From Cordylochernes scorpioides (lineage: Eukaryota; Arthropoda; Arachnida; Pseudoscorpiones; Chernetidae), in NCBI GenBank assembly GCA_030710605.1, contig CP092870.1, positions 93,819,742 through 93,883,741 on the forward strand: a stretch of DNA of 64,000 nucleotides, written 5' to 3'. The notes beneath the pieces were generated by a model. That model saw nothing but the letters and a program-made list of their open reading frames with translations, did not search any database and was not told where the DNA came from. Each line of letters starts with the position of its first letter. Position 1 is the stretch's first letter. Both the position numbers and the translations under genes were made by a program. Positions 11,673-21,974 of this stretch are shown in pieces.

Positions 11673-11837
11673 ATGTACAAAATAAACGTGGGAGCCAGCG
11701 TGCGCGGGCGAATGCTACGGCACGCCACAGCGTGCGCGCGTTCACGAGTGTGGAACAAGTTCTTTTTCGAAGCTTACATGTACAACGGCTGCGCCCTTCC
11801 ATTCGACTACGACGAATACGACATATATATTTATTAA
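11673..11837 (+). CDS. Small GC-rich open frame, 54 codons, unknown
   Basis: ATG at 11673-11675 opens a 54-codon frame to TAA at 11835. It begins MYKINVGASVRGRMLRH and includes WNKFFFEAYMYNGCALPF, ending in acidic and tyrosine-rich residues. The 130 bases from 11690 to 11820 are rich in GC and CpG against a strongly AT-rich background. I do not recognise the protein. It may be a lone exon, a fragment of a mobile element, or chance. No convincing splice sites flank it. Confidence 0.25.
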   Translation: MYKINVGASVRGRMLRHATACARSRVWNKFFFEAYMYNGCALPFDYDEYDIYIY

Positions 11838-11884
11838 ATATATAATATAATATAATAAATCAATGTAATCTAAAAAGCACAGTT

Positions 11885-11960
11885 CTCTTGGTCAGGATAT
11901 GCCTATTATATTTTGAATATCAACACCTGACCTTTTTTATTTTTTTTATATTTTCTATTA
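11885..11960. repeat. Fragment of F5 outer arm
   Basis: GGTCAGGATATGCC and TTTGAATATCAACACCTGACC match the outer part of the complete F5 foldback at 12197-12470. Confidence 0.55.
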
Positions 11961-12196
11961 TTTTTTTTCACACAATATAATATATATATATTTGTGTGAA
12001 AAACAAGAATAAAATGCTCATGTGAATGGTCAGGTAATGCCAATTTTGTTTCAAATTTATATGTAAGAAAATGTAGAGAATATTTAACGTTTAAAATTTA
12101 ATACTTATATATAATAAGCCAATTATTTCATAAATTAAATTTTATATCACACGAAAAGCATTTAAAAAAACTTATATGCATATATATTAAAAATAA

Positions 12197-12470
12197 AGAA
12201 GGCATCTCCTGACCACGAGCACATGTGCTTTTTAGATGGCAGAGCGCCATCTAGTGGAGCAAGAATAAACTAAACGTTTATTTAGCTTGCTCCGTGATAT
12301 TTGGCCAACCCAATTTCTTGATAAATCAATTTTCAAATATCACGGAGCAAGCTAAATAAACGTTTAGTTTATTCTTGCTCCACTAGATGGCGCTCTGCCA
12401 TCTAAAAAGCACATGTGCTCGTGGTCAGGAGATGCCTTCTTCATTTTTAATATCAACACCTGACCCACTT
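12197..12470. repeat. F5 foldback, near-perfect inverted repeat
   Basis: Arms of about 100 bases (12197-12300 and 12341-12443) are almost exact complements. Each includes GAGCACATGTGCT, itself palindromic, and AGATGGCAGAGCGCCATCT, also palindromic. Then come AGTGGAGCAAGAATAAACT and AAACGTTTATTTAGCTTGCT. The centre reads TTGGCCAACCCAATTTCTTG. The very low divergence between arms suggests a recent origin or gene conversion. Confidence 0.85.
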
Positions 12471-12474
12471 ATCT

Positions 12475-13030
12475 TTTATTTTTTTCTATTGTTTTTTCAT
12501 GCATATATATATAATAAAAAGATGTCCATCTTTTGGTATATATATGTGTGTGTATGTAAATATTCCAGGCCGCCACTATGTAATTTGGCTGTCAAGTTAA
12601 TTTCCCTGGCAAATATTGGCCTTAAATAAAATGAAGATTTCATTACGAACGAGTTCATAAATATGCAGATTTAATTATAGGCATCAAAATATGAATTTTT
12701 ATTTAAGAAACTTTCTTCCAAATAATCTTATTGATAAAATATCAAATTAACTTTTCAACATAGTTTGAGCGGGAAACACTCTCCCTAAATATTTATATTT
12801 TAAAAACTTCATTTCTAGGCATCTCTCTCTCTCTTCAAATATTTAATATAGCAAAAGAAACTATATATATAGATTTTATACTGAACAAACTAACTTTTGA
12901 GGTAAATTGATTTTGAGGTATATTGATTTGATAATGTTGTCAGTATATATAGTAAGCTATTACCGAACATATAGTATATGTAAAATGAAAGATATATAAT
13001 ATATATATTTTTAACAAGATATATATATAT
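12475..13030. other. AT-rich non-coding stretch
   Basis: Nothing recognisable apart from TA runs near 12505 and 13000-13030. Confidence 0.4.
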
Positions 13031-13031
13031 A

Positions 13032-13532
13032 CTAGCGGATGTGTACCCGGCTTCGCCCGGGTTTTATCCGAGTGAAAGTTTGCCTAACGAATATTATATA
13101 TTATGAAGTATAATAAACAATGTTAAAGATTAGTTTTAATTATTAATCAAGATTGTGTGTGAATATGTGAGAAAGATGTAATATCGTTGTTGTTTTCTTG
13201 GCCGACTGTTTTACATATGGTGTTATCTTAAAATTGCTTGTTTTGAATATTTTTTTAGATTGAGATTATTAGCTAGTATGTAAAAAAATTAACTCTGTTG
13301 AATTTTTTTTTTGTATTTATATATAAATAAAATTAACTCTGTTGATTTTTTTTGTATTTAATCGATAACACCGAAGTTACGCATGTTAATGTTAGGAAAA
13401 ATATTTTGATGTTAAGCAAAACCTGCTCCATCTCGTTTTACATAAATGTTGAAAATTTGGTCGAAATTGATGCATTGTAACGAAAGTTTTTAGCGAACAA
13501 CACTTATGAAATTTGCATTTTATTAATATAGA
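13032..13532 (-). mobile_element. Non-autonomous Helitron (about 501 bp)
   Basis: On the minus strand the 3' end has the hairpin ACCCGGGCGAAGCCGGGT followed by ACACATCCGCTAG and then T. A 5' end TCTATATTAATAAAATGC preceded by A fits 13532. Both match the other Helitrons in the window. The interior is AT-rich and non-coding. The 5' end is less certain because it lies in a TA run. Confidence 0.7.
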
Positions 13533-13652
13533 TATATATATATAGATACCTAATCATATTTTAAAGTTCTAAAAGCGTATATAGTGTCATTTATAATTGA
13601 AGATTATATCGTCTGCTAAATATTTAATTGATAGAAATGTTCTATTATATAT

Positions 13653-13826
13653 TGTAACAAAGTATTTATTATTTTAGCAGAGTTTTATTTTTATGTTTAT
13701 ATTTTGCTATACTCTGTACACTTCCCTCTTATGCTTCTCTTTTGTTTATCACTCATAGTTTGTTCTTGCCTGAAATAAATTGTTGTCTCATCTCGAAGTT
13801 GGGCTTCCCTAATTTTCCACGTGGCA
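13653..13826. mobile_element. Solo LTR (174 bp), TGTAACAAAG...CCACGTGGCA
   Basis: Starts TGTAACAAAGTATTTATTAT and ends TAATTTTCCACGTGGCA, giving the TG...CA ends of an LTR, and is flanked by ATAT on both sides (13649-13652 and 13827-13830). The same sequence recurs at 26397-26499, preceded by a purine tract, and at 48571-48968, so it is a dispersed LTR. No internal region adjoins it. Confidence 0.7.
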
Positions 13827-14509
13827 ATATATAACTAAACAGAAGATGAATTTTAATATTAGAATTTATTCCTTTTTTTGTGTGATTTTGGGGTCAATGA
13901 CTCTGTAGAAAATGTTTCAATATAAAGTTGACTATCTTTGTCGTTTAATTGTGTAAAAAGGTAATTTATTTTTTTTTTCCTTATAAAAACAAGAATGTTA
14001 TATCACTATTTTTATTATGAAACGATGGAGAAACTATGTATTGGTATTTTCCAGTATTTCTACCAGGTAAATCGCTATCTTCATCATTGAGTATGTATTT
14101 ATAATCGCGCCATCTATATATATAGGAAATTAAATCATTGAATCATGAATGTTTTCATTTATTCTATATCTCTTATATGAAAAATCTATATTTCTGTAAA
14201 TAATTAATATTCATTTTTATTCGAATTACAGTTTCTATTCTAATATATTTAATCAATATATATCGTATAATATTTAATCAAATATATTATATTGAAATAT
14301 TTCGGCTTTATTATATATTTATATAAAATACATAATATATATAAACAAGACTGAAAGATATGCGACAAGTTTTTACGAAAAAGTTGTGATTGTATTTTAT
14401 CTAGAGGTACGCAGACGAAAATGGACTATTTCCTTTTGGATAAATGGGCGTTCTTAATAGTCGTCTGGGTAGGATAAATAGCGGCTTGATCGGCTGCTAC
14501 GTAAATACT

Positions 14510-16090
14510 CTGCTTTTATTCCTAGAAATAGTTATTTATATATGGAGGAAATATAATTTTCCCCACACACTAATATTATATATAGCAATTCTGTAGGTAG
14601 AATTTATTACAATAAAGGTTCTCCATAAATAATATTACCTTATTTGCATACCTATGGAATATATCGAACGATATTTTGAAGAGTATGTAAATAATATTTT
14701 TATTATAGCCATATATTTATCCATTTATATAATGAATGTTCTTCATTAGGCTTACACATTTTTTGAATATTACTTCTATGCTAATTATAATAAAAGTGGT
14801 ATTATGAATAAAACCTTTTGCAATAAAACTTAGGATACTAGCTTTAGTTCCAGATCCGTTCACTTAGAAGACACAATCATCTAGCATGTTTATTCCTAGA
14901 AATAATTATTTGTACAAGTTTATCATATAGATTCCTCACACTAATAATAACAACGCTAAGTAGAAAGTATTACAATAAAGGTTCTCCATAAATAATATTA
15001 CCATATTTTATTATTTGCATACCTATGGAATATATCAAACGATATTTTGAAGAGTATGTAAATAATATTTTTTTATTAGTCTCATATACTTATCCATTTA
15101 ATTATTCTTCTTCATTAGGCTTACACATTTTATTTTTAAATATTACTATTATGCTAATTATACTAATATGTATTTGTTTATATTAAATGTGTTATTATGA
15201 ATATAAAACATTTTGCAATAAAACTTAAAATACTAGCTCTAGTTCCAGATACGATTGTTTGCAAAGTTTGCTAATCACATTAGCTTTTTCTACTGTAAGT
15301 TCATCTCGAAAGAGGTCATTTGTTTGTTTTCCAATGTATTTGCCATGCCCTGCTATCCCACATGCATAAAAAACAAGGACACTTGGTGTATCCGCTTTGA
15401 AATCCCAGTAAAAAGTTAACCATTTTTAAATCAACGCAAATAAACCAATTATGCTCATTGTATTTGATTTTATTCAAGATGGTTTTTATATTTTCTACAT
15501 TCTCCTTCATTTTTTTTGTATACGCTATTGGAATAGATGCATATTTATTTCCATTATGAAGTAAAACACATTTGAGGCTACGCATGGAACAATCGATAAA
15601 TGTTATTATGAATATAAAACTTTTTGCGATAAAACTTAGAATACTAACTCTAGTTCCAGATACGTTCACATAGAAGACAAAATCATCTAGTATGTTTATT
15701 CCCAGAAATATTTATTTATATATTGGAGAAAATATAATTTTCCCCACACTAATATTATATATAACAACTACATAAGGTAAAATTTATTACAATAAAGGTT
15801 TCCATAAATAATATCACCTTATTTTATTATTTACATAATTGTGGAATATATCAGACGATATTTTGAAGAGTATATGTAAATATAAATATTTTAAATATAT
15901 ATATTTATCTTTTTAATGAATCTTCTTTATTGGACTTAGCCATTTCTATTTAAAAACATTACCTCTGTGCTAATTACCTTATATGTGTTTGAGTTTAATA
16001 TAAAGGTGTGTGTTATTAAGATAAAACACTTTGCACAAATAAAATTTACATACTGGCTCTAGTTCCAGATCCGTTCACATAGAAAGAACA
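14510..16090. repeat. Block repeated three times
   Basis: Three diverged copies start near 14510, 14880 and 15690. Shared landmarks are TATTCCTAGAAATA, TTTTCCCCACAC, ATTTATTACAATAAAGGTT, GGAATATATC followed by ACGATATTTTGAAGAGTATG, then GCAATAAAACTTA and CTAGTTCCAGAT. The first two copies are about 370 bp apart. The third is displaced by roughly 400 bp containing the open fragment at 15316-15669. The minus-strand part around GTTCCAGAT is the coding edge of that protein, so the unit includes a piece of a coding repeat. Confidence 0.7.
15316..15669 (-). pseudogene. Fragment of a widespread repeat-associated protein
   Basis: The 117-codon frame contains CSMRSLKCVLLHNGNKYASI, then NIKTILNKIKYNEHNWFIC, VDLKMVNFLLGFQSGYTK and CPCFLCMWDSRAW. 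From memory, this series matches a protein annotated many times per genome in arthropods, cnidarians and molluscs as uncharacterised, with the signature DLK..NFLLG...G.TK.PCFLC.WDSR. It behaves like a transposon-derived family, but its biochemical role is unknown to me. Full-length members are several hundred residues, so this is a central fragment with neither end. A CXXC pair (CFLC) is kept. Confidence 0.7.
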
Positions 16091-16137
16091 ATCATCAATG
16101 TTTATAATAATAATTATTAAATTATTATAATAATATT

Positions 16138-16285
16138 AATAATCCCGGGTTCATATCCCGGATGAGCCCCCCTCCCTTTTTTATTTATTTATTTTTTTTT
16201 TTTTTTTGGTGCGTAGAGTTCACATAAAGCTAATGGAACACGCGGGAGAAATAAATTGTTGTTGTTATTAAAATATTAATTATAA
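16138..16285 (+). repeat. Possible SINE remnant with B-box
   Basis: GGGTTCATATCCCGG resembles a Pol III B box within a T-arm. It is followed by GATGAGCCCCCC, a long T run, then GTGCGTAGAGTTCACATAAAG and a TTGTTGTTGTTATT tail. No A box is visible, so this is at most a truncated element. Confidence 0.35.
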
Positions 16286-16502
16286 TGTAAAATATATATA
16301 TGCTTCAGAATTGAATTGATATATGTGTTAGAATGATTCTGTGATTTTTACTATTTTGACCACTGACTGCGATGTTTTTGTTTGTCTAGAAGCCATAGAA
16401 TAACTTTACTCCTTTATGCAAAGAATATAATTTTTTTATGTTTAAATATTAAGTTTTTATATTGGTATTTAAAAAAAACTATGTTTCAAAAACTCTGCTT
16501 AT

Positions 16503-16692
16503 ATACACAGTAAAATCTTGCTAAAACGAACAAAGGATATAGCAAACCTTCCCTAATAACAAACCTGAAAAAATCCCATTTTATAATACAGTGAACTATG
16601 GTTATAATGAACCATTGTTATAGTGAACCACAGGTTCAGTCCTATTGAGGTTCAGTATAGAGGGGTTTATACTATAACGATTGGTTTTAATA
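16503..16692. mobile_element. Possible pogo-like miniature element, degenerate
   Basis: ACAGTAAAATCTTGCTAAAACG at one end, and a series of AGTGAACTATGGTTATAATG and GAGGGGTTTATACTATAACG at the other, resemble CAGTAAAACCT-type ends of pogo-related miniature elements such as 37386-37568. The ends are not good mutual complements. Confidence 0.35.
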
Positions 16693-16857
16693 ATTTATTA
16701 ACATTTTAACAATAAAATGTTGTATACTTAAATAATAGATATTAAATGTAATAATGAATGTAATAATAATATTCTTAAATTTTTGGAACTAAAAAATTGC
16801 CAGAATACATAATATTAAAATATACAAGTATCAGAGTCATCAAGCAACAATTCTTAA

Positions 16858-17140
16858 TCAATTCTGTCACCGTTTGCTTTTGTGAATGGAATAAATACCC
16901 AAATATGGTCATTTCTCATAACCATCGGTGGTTCAGTGGTAGAATACTCGCCTGCCACGCGGGCGGCCCGGGTTCGATTCCCGGCCGATGCATTTTTTTT
17001 TTTTTACAATTTTTAAAAACCTATTTATATATTATACAAGAATGACATCCACGGCGCCAATTTATAATTGTAACGAATAGTATTTGAATAAAAGCATTTA
17101 ATCGGGTAAAACACGGGCGTTGCCCGGGTCATTCGGCTAG
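16858..17140 (+). mobile_element. Helitron end pair enclosing a tRNA-Gly
   Basis: The right end has ACGGGCGTTGCCCGGGT, then CATTCGGCTAG and T. The 100 bases before it (GGCGCCAATTTATAATTGTA onward) match 51509-51598 closely. The left end TCTGTCACCGTTTGCTTTT also matches the Helitron at 51228. The middle differs between the two: here it holds a tRNA-Gly sequence with a T-run terminator. This is what a Helitron with a captured tRNA gene would look like. The exact left base is uncertain within about 8 bases. Confidence 0.65.
16922..16992 (+). tRNA. tRNA-Gly (anticodon GCC)
   Basis: The 71-base sequence folds as a standard tRNA-Gly. D-arm region GGTGGTTCAGTGGTAGAAT carries the A box. Anticodon loop CTGCCAC gives GCC. 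The T-arm GCCCGGGTTCGATTCCCGG has a perfect B box. The acceptor stem pairs CATCGG with CCGATG, but the first base is C where glycine tRNAs normally have G, leaving a C-C mismatch at the end of the stem. An 11-T run right after the gene is a Pol III terminator. It lies inside a Helitron, so it may be a captured copy and could be non-functional. Confidence 0.8.
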
Positions 17141-17576
17141 TTCTAATATATACACAAGAGAGTAAAACACTACCCTTTGTTTTTTAGATAAAAAAAAATC
17201 ATTTTTAGACGAAATTGTTTCCCAACGTTTATATCCAACAATTTCTTTAATTTAAGAAAAAAAAAAGAACTACGCTCAAATACGAGATTATTTTTATTGA
17301 TTTAGGATTAGAGAATAAAAGAAAGAATTAAAGATATATTTCTGTGGGGATTAAAAAGAAAAGCCTATAAAGATTACCAAAAAAAAAGATAGAAATTGAA
17401 AAAAAAAATGTTTTGTACTTAAATTTCATAATATAGAGAGAGAATTGGTGTTTATAATTATAGATAATATTGTATGTATTTGTATTTTATTTTGATTCAA
17501 CCACCAAATAAGTTTGAAATTGGGTTTAATCAGGTTTTAAATGTATCCTGGTTTGGAAATCTGGCTATTTGGTTTA

Positions 17577-17720
17577 CACTCATAGACAAAACTTAAGGAA
17601 GTTGTACCATTTATCATGTATATCGGGATTCAGACAATAATTCTGAAAGATATTACAGTGACCTTAATTGAAGACAGGAGATAGCCAAGTGTGAATAGCC
17701 TCTGTCTCATTTATAATAAT
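17577..17720. repeat. F1 foldback family, truncated copy
   Basis: Starts CACTCATAGACAAAACTTAAGG and proceeds through GGGATTCAGACAATAATTCTG and GAAGACAGGAGATAGCC. The far arm is missing. Confidence 0.65.
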
Positions 17721-17754
17721 GCTATATGATGTTGAGTTTGTTTATACAAATTAA

Positions 17755-17850
17755 TATGTTGTTATTCCTTGACAAAGGTTGGCGTTCAGACAACCGAAAT
17801 ATTGGCAAATAATTATTTTCATTTAATCCAATATATGTCTTTTATTATAT
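17755..17850. repeat. F3 family, partial copy
   Basis: Contains ATTCCTTGACAAAGGTTGGCG, then AACCGAAATATTGGCAAAT and ATCCAATATATGTCTTTT, one half of the F3 foldback. Confidence 0.6.
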
Positions 17851-17904
17851 CTAAATATTCAAAATATTTTTATTTTTAATTTGTTTCTATTATTTTTCGT
17901 GTGT

Positions 17905-18190
17905 TAAGCGTATTTACGCAAGTTTGGCCTTAAATACCCATTTCTCGGTTTCACAAGAAGCCTCTGGGACCAAAAACCTTTTGGTCGCAGTGGTACAGCC
18001 TACTCCACGCTGACGAGCGCCAACAGCGCGAAACGCGTTCGTGGATGGCTTTTATTGATTTATCAAGAAATTGGGTTGGCCAAATATCAGAGAACAGGCT
18101 AAATCAATGTTTAGTTGATTTCTGTTCCACCAGTTGGCGCTCTGCCATCTGTAGAGCACATGTGCTACTGATCAGGATATGCCTTTTTTA
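17905..18190 (+). repeat. F5 family, long form with hammerhead-like core
   Basis: Order of parts: GCGTATTTACGCAAGTTTGG; ACTCCACG; CTGACGA (18010-18016); hairpin GCGC, CAACA, GCGC; GAAAC (18030-18034); GCGTTCGTGGATGGCTTTTA; AAATTGGGTTGGCCAAATAT; TTGGCGCTCTGCCATCT; GAGCACATGTGCT; GATCAGGATATGCC. The same order appears near 23950, 30985 and, inverted, at 50335-50625. The core matches CUGANGA, stem II, GAAA exactly. Confidence 0.7.
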
Positions 18191-19974
18191 TTATATATAT
18201 ATATGTGATAACAAATAGATATCAATATTATAATGAAACCCAGATATTGATTCTTACAAAATATACTTTTATAAAGTCTCTTTAATCAACTTCGAAATTG
18301 CCTGATGTAAAAGAAAACACGATCAATTCATAAAAATGAGTTTTCATACAAATATAATAGTTAGGGAAGTAAATATATATATTTACACACACACACACAA
18401 ATAATATTCTAGTAAAATTATAAATTCAAATATTTCAAGCCATATATACGTGTGTTTCTAAAAAAGAGAGTAAAGCTAACGATGACGAATTTCTTTATTG
18501 AAAAAGATATAAGCTTGGTGAGCTTTCGGACAATAGCATTCTTCAACAGGCTGAATATGTATGTGTTTGTTTATTTTTTATACATTATAAACTGGTAGGA
18601 AAACTTTCATGGCTAAACCTTTCTTAAAATTGATTTATAAACAACCTTACTACGAAAGCTAACCTTTATATTATCTGATAAATAAAGTATTGTGATTTGC
18701 ATGTATTATATATTACAAATATTATTTTATAGAGATGGTAATTGTATTTATATAATATTACATTTTAAAAACCTAACTAGGTATTAAAAAACTGGGCTAT
18801 ATAAGTTCATTCTCTTCCTTTTTTTTTTTAATTTCAAAATCCTAAAATTATGTAATTAACGTAATAATATCGTATGAAAGTTTATCATCTTTATTATTAT
18901 CTTTGGATAAGAAATGTTTTTATAAACGAGGAAAGCTAAAAAGATAATCGAAAACCATCTCCCACGGTCAAAATATTCCACCATAAAATTATATTTAAAA
19001 AAAATATTCAACATTTATATGCCCAAAATAATATATATATGGCATATAATTTTCAAGAAATACACTTCTTTTATTTTTTTTTACAAGCAGACGATTGTCA
19101 AATCTACTTATCTCCCATGATGCATTGCAGGCGCACCGATTGGATTAGTTGCCAAAAGATGACAGCCAACTTTTGGCGCGTAACTTTAAATCCTTTATTT
19201 AGTTTCTTTTTTTATCGAACAACTTTTTGTCGGCAGACGGCGTTGGTGCTTATTTTCAAAGTAGCCTAATAGGATGTATCTGTGAGCTATGCAAATGTTT
19301 GAAGAAAGTTTAAATTCTCTTAAAATATCATAATTACCTGCGCTTTTTGATTTTTTTTTTGCTTTTTAAATAAATAATAACCTTATTTTTTCCTTAACAT
19401 TCTCTATACCAAGATTTCTTTTTAAATCTCTCTCTCTGAATCTTTTAAATGAATTCTTTGAAGACTTTTTAAACTAAGTTTTTTTTTCAAATTTCTTTTG
19501 AATATTGATCTATTTCAATTATTAATGAAATTCTAGAATTGATATAGGAGGTAATGGTATTGGGTTGCTTGAAAAAGAAAGTTTTATTACACAAAGGAAA
19601 ATAAAAACGAGATTTGCAATAATAATAAAAATATAATTACAATTTTATATATAAAAGCATATAGGGCGCCTCTCCCGTCAAATTATATATGCAAATATAT
19701 TTCAAGAGGAAAAATACTCTCTAATGAACGTTCCAATTTGAATTAGAACAACCTTTAAGAACGACCATCTTGATAAAAATCAAAATATCTTGTCTTTATT
19801 TGAACCAAGTACTAGCGGACTGAGAGCTGACTACACGAGTTTTGGTAAATTCAGAGAGCCTACCAGGAGTTTATGATTTCGGAATAATGGCCCTTGTCAG
19901 TCTAGTACAGGCTTTGATCTAATGAGATCCTTTAATAAAGAGATGTTTGAATGATAAAATGGCTAAACCAAATT
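18191..19974. other. AT-rich non-coding stretch
   Basis: No gene seen. It includes a short (CA)n near 18388-18400, a minus-strand CGAAAGC-type hairpin at about 18505-18545 (F8 motif), and at about 19669 the arm AGGGCGCCTCTCCCGTCAAA shared with the foldback at 23427-23515. Confidence 0.4.
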
Positions 19975-19984
19975 TGAAACCATT

Positions 19985-20185
19985 CTTATCTTATACAAGA
20001 AAATAAGACCTAATCCAAATAAATCAATAGTGTGTGACGTTTTGGTAACAGCGTTGTTACCATTATTAAACAATAGAATAAAAAAGCATTCATTCTTTTG
20101 TCTGATGAGGGTAAGAACGCTGTTACCGAAACGTCACACACTATTAATTTATTTGGATTAGGTCTTATTACCTTGTAGATATTGT
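19985..20185. repeat. Foldback F9 with canonical hammerhead-like core
   Basis: Outer arms AAGACCTAATCCAAATAAAT and its complement enclose AATAGTGTGTGACGT (20026-20040) and ACGTCACACACTATT (20131-20145). Between them the + strand has CTGATGA (20102-20108), a hairpin GGTAA and TTACC with an 8-9 base loop, and GAAAC (20128-20132). The left arm has a complementary, slightly altered copy of the same module (GGTAACAGCGTTGTTACC). A related copy without the core is at 54535-54640. Confidence 0.75.
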
Positions 20186-20724
20186 TCTATAATACAAATT
20201 GTGCTTTATCATATAGAACAATATCTTCCCGGAAAATATTTAATCAACTTCTGGTCTTTCCTGGAATTGGTCTCTCATTAGAGGTTGGATTATGTCAAAA
20301 TAGATCTTTTTTTACAATAGTAGTCGTTGAGGTCGAATAAGCCTTCATCATATGGATGGCTAATGGAAAGGTTTTGTCGAGGTATGTAACTATGGTATAT
20401 AGATGATTTGCATAAATAAAATGGTTTTTAAAAATGTTCCTCAATAATTGAACCACGTCAATAATTAATATCCTCAGATAGGTAATTCCTATTAAATTAC
20501 AGGCCATCATTGTGTGACGTAATTACAATTTCCAGAAACCCATTCGCAACAGGTAAATAGATTTACAGCTCCAGTGAAGCCTCCAACTTGGGGCCAAATT
20601 GCCTCAGTTCCGATCCAATAACGACGCGCAAAATTGAAATTCTGAGGTAATTTGACAAAGTCTAATTATATAAACCCACATCTCTGTGTGTTGGTAAAGA
20701 CATATATTAGTAAATATATATAGA

Positions 20725-20890
20725 GCTTTGGCGAACCCTAATGGAATTGAACTTTTCGTTCACTATAGCCATGGTTTATAGGGTTTATAAAGGGTTTATG
20801 GTATTTAGGGTTTATATTTTAGATAGGTTTCAAGAGAAGGTTCGCTATATCCCCGGTTCGTTTTTAGTCAAGTTTTACTGTACTTTACTA
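20725..20890. mobile_element. Possible pogo-like miniature element
   Basis: The right end AGTCAAGTTTTACTGTAC is the complement of the GTACAGTAAAAC ends seen in pogo-related miniature elements. The interior has GGGTTTATAAAGGGTTTATG repeats. The left end is not clear. Confidence 0.35.
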
Positions 20891-20964
20891 TTCAGGTTTT
20901 TTAATTATAGCACAAAGATGTGAAGATTATTTAGTGAAATATAGAATAAATACTTTAAAAGGAA

Positions 20965-21470
20965 GATATCTATGTAAATAGGAAGATATCTATGTAAATA
21001 GGAAGATAGATAGATAAAATAGGAAGATATATATGTAAATAGGAAAATATATATGTAAATAGGAAGATAGATAGGTAAAATAGGAAGATATATATGTATA
21101 TAGGAAGATAGATATGTAAATAGGAAGATAGATATGTAAATAGGAAGATTGATAGGTAAAATAGGAAGATATATATGTAAATAGGAAGATAAATAGGTAA
21201 AATAGAAAGATATATATGTAAATAGGAAGATATATATATGTAAATAGGAAGATAGATATGTAAATAGGAAGATAGATAGGTAAAATAGGAAGATATATAT
21301 GTAAATAGGAAGATAGATATGTAAATAGGAAGATAGATATGTAAATAGGAAGATAGATATGTAAATAGGAAGATTGATAGATAAAATAGGAAGATGTATA
21401 TGTAAATAGGAAGATATATATGTAAATAGGAAGATAGATATATATAAAATAGGAAGATAGATATGGAAAG
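20965..21470. repeat. Minisatellite, unit about GGAAGATAGATATGTAAATA
   Basis: About 25 tandem copies of a 20-base unit with small variants (TAGGTAAAATAGGAAGATAT and similar). A 180-codon open frame on the minus strand (repeating YLHIYLPIY) is just a stop-free reading of the array and is not called as a gene. Confidence 0.95.
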
Positions 21471-21529
21471 GTTCTGTGCTATTTCAAAGTCTTTTTTTAA
21501 TCTACTGCGCAATGCGTTTTAATTTATTT

Positions 21530-21785
21530 AAAATAGGTTAGCTTTCGAAGTACACCTCTTCTTCAGGCAAATGAGACGAAAGAATAACTGTTAACCATAT
21601 AAAAATATATATTTTTTTACAAGTGAAAAAAAAAAACACTTATTGTGAAATTATGATTTTATATTGTTACTAAACTTTCACAAATACCTGTTAAATCATA
21701 AATATAAATGAAAATATAAAATATTGTTTCATTTATCTGACGAAGATCTCGAAAGCCAACTTATTCCAAATATATAAAAGAAAAC
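21530..21785. repeat. Loose foldback with F8/hammerhead-like modules
   Basis: The minus strand at about 21547-21573 reads CTGAAGA, a short hairpin, CGAAAGC. The + strand at 21737-21755 reads CTGACGA, AGATCTC, GAAAGCC. The two face each other across 170 AT-rich bases. The flanks AAATAGGTTAGC and GCCAACTTATTCC are weakly complementary. Confidence 0.5.
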
Positions 21786-21974
21786 ATATTGTGCAATTTA
21801 CTTTGAATAAATGTCGGCCATTTCAGAAATGGGGGAAATGTTCTGCTCTATTTGGTTAGGTTCTAGTTGAATGACCACCTCGTGGTTTTCTTCAAATGAA
21901 TATTTGACCAAACGACTATTGTTCTTACACAAAGGTTTATCATCTATTATGTTTTAGTAGTAGTTGTATCTACA

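Noticed and set aside
18010..18055. Claim of an active type I hammerhead in F5
   Set aside because: The core and stem II are right, but the short stem III that can be drawn (CGCG with CGTG) is not followed by the U-H needed at the cleavage site.
20970..21512. 180-codon open frame on the minus strand
   Set aside because: It is a stop-free reading of the 20-base satellite GGAAGATAGATATGTAAATA and repeats one short peptide.
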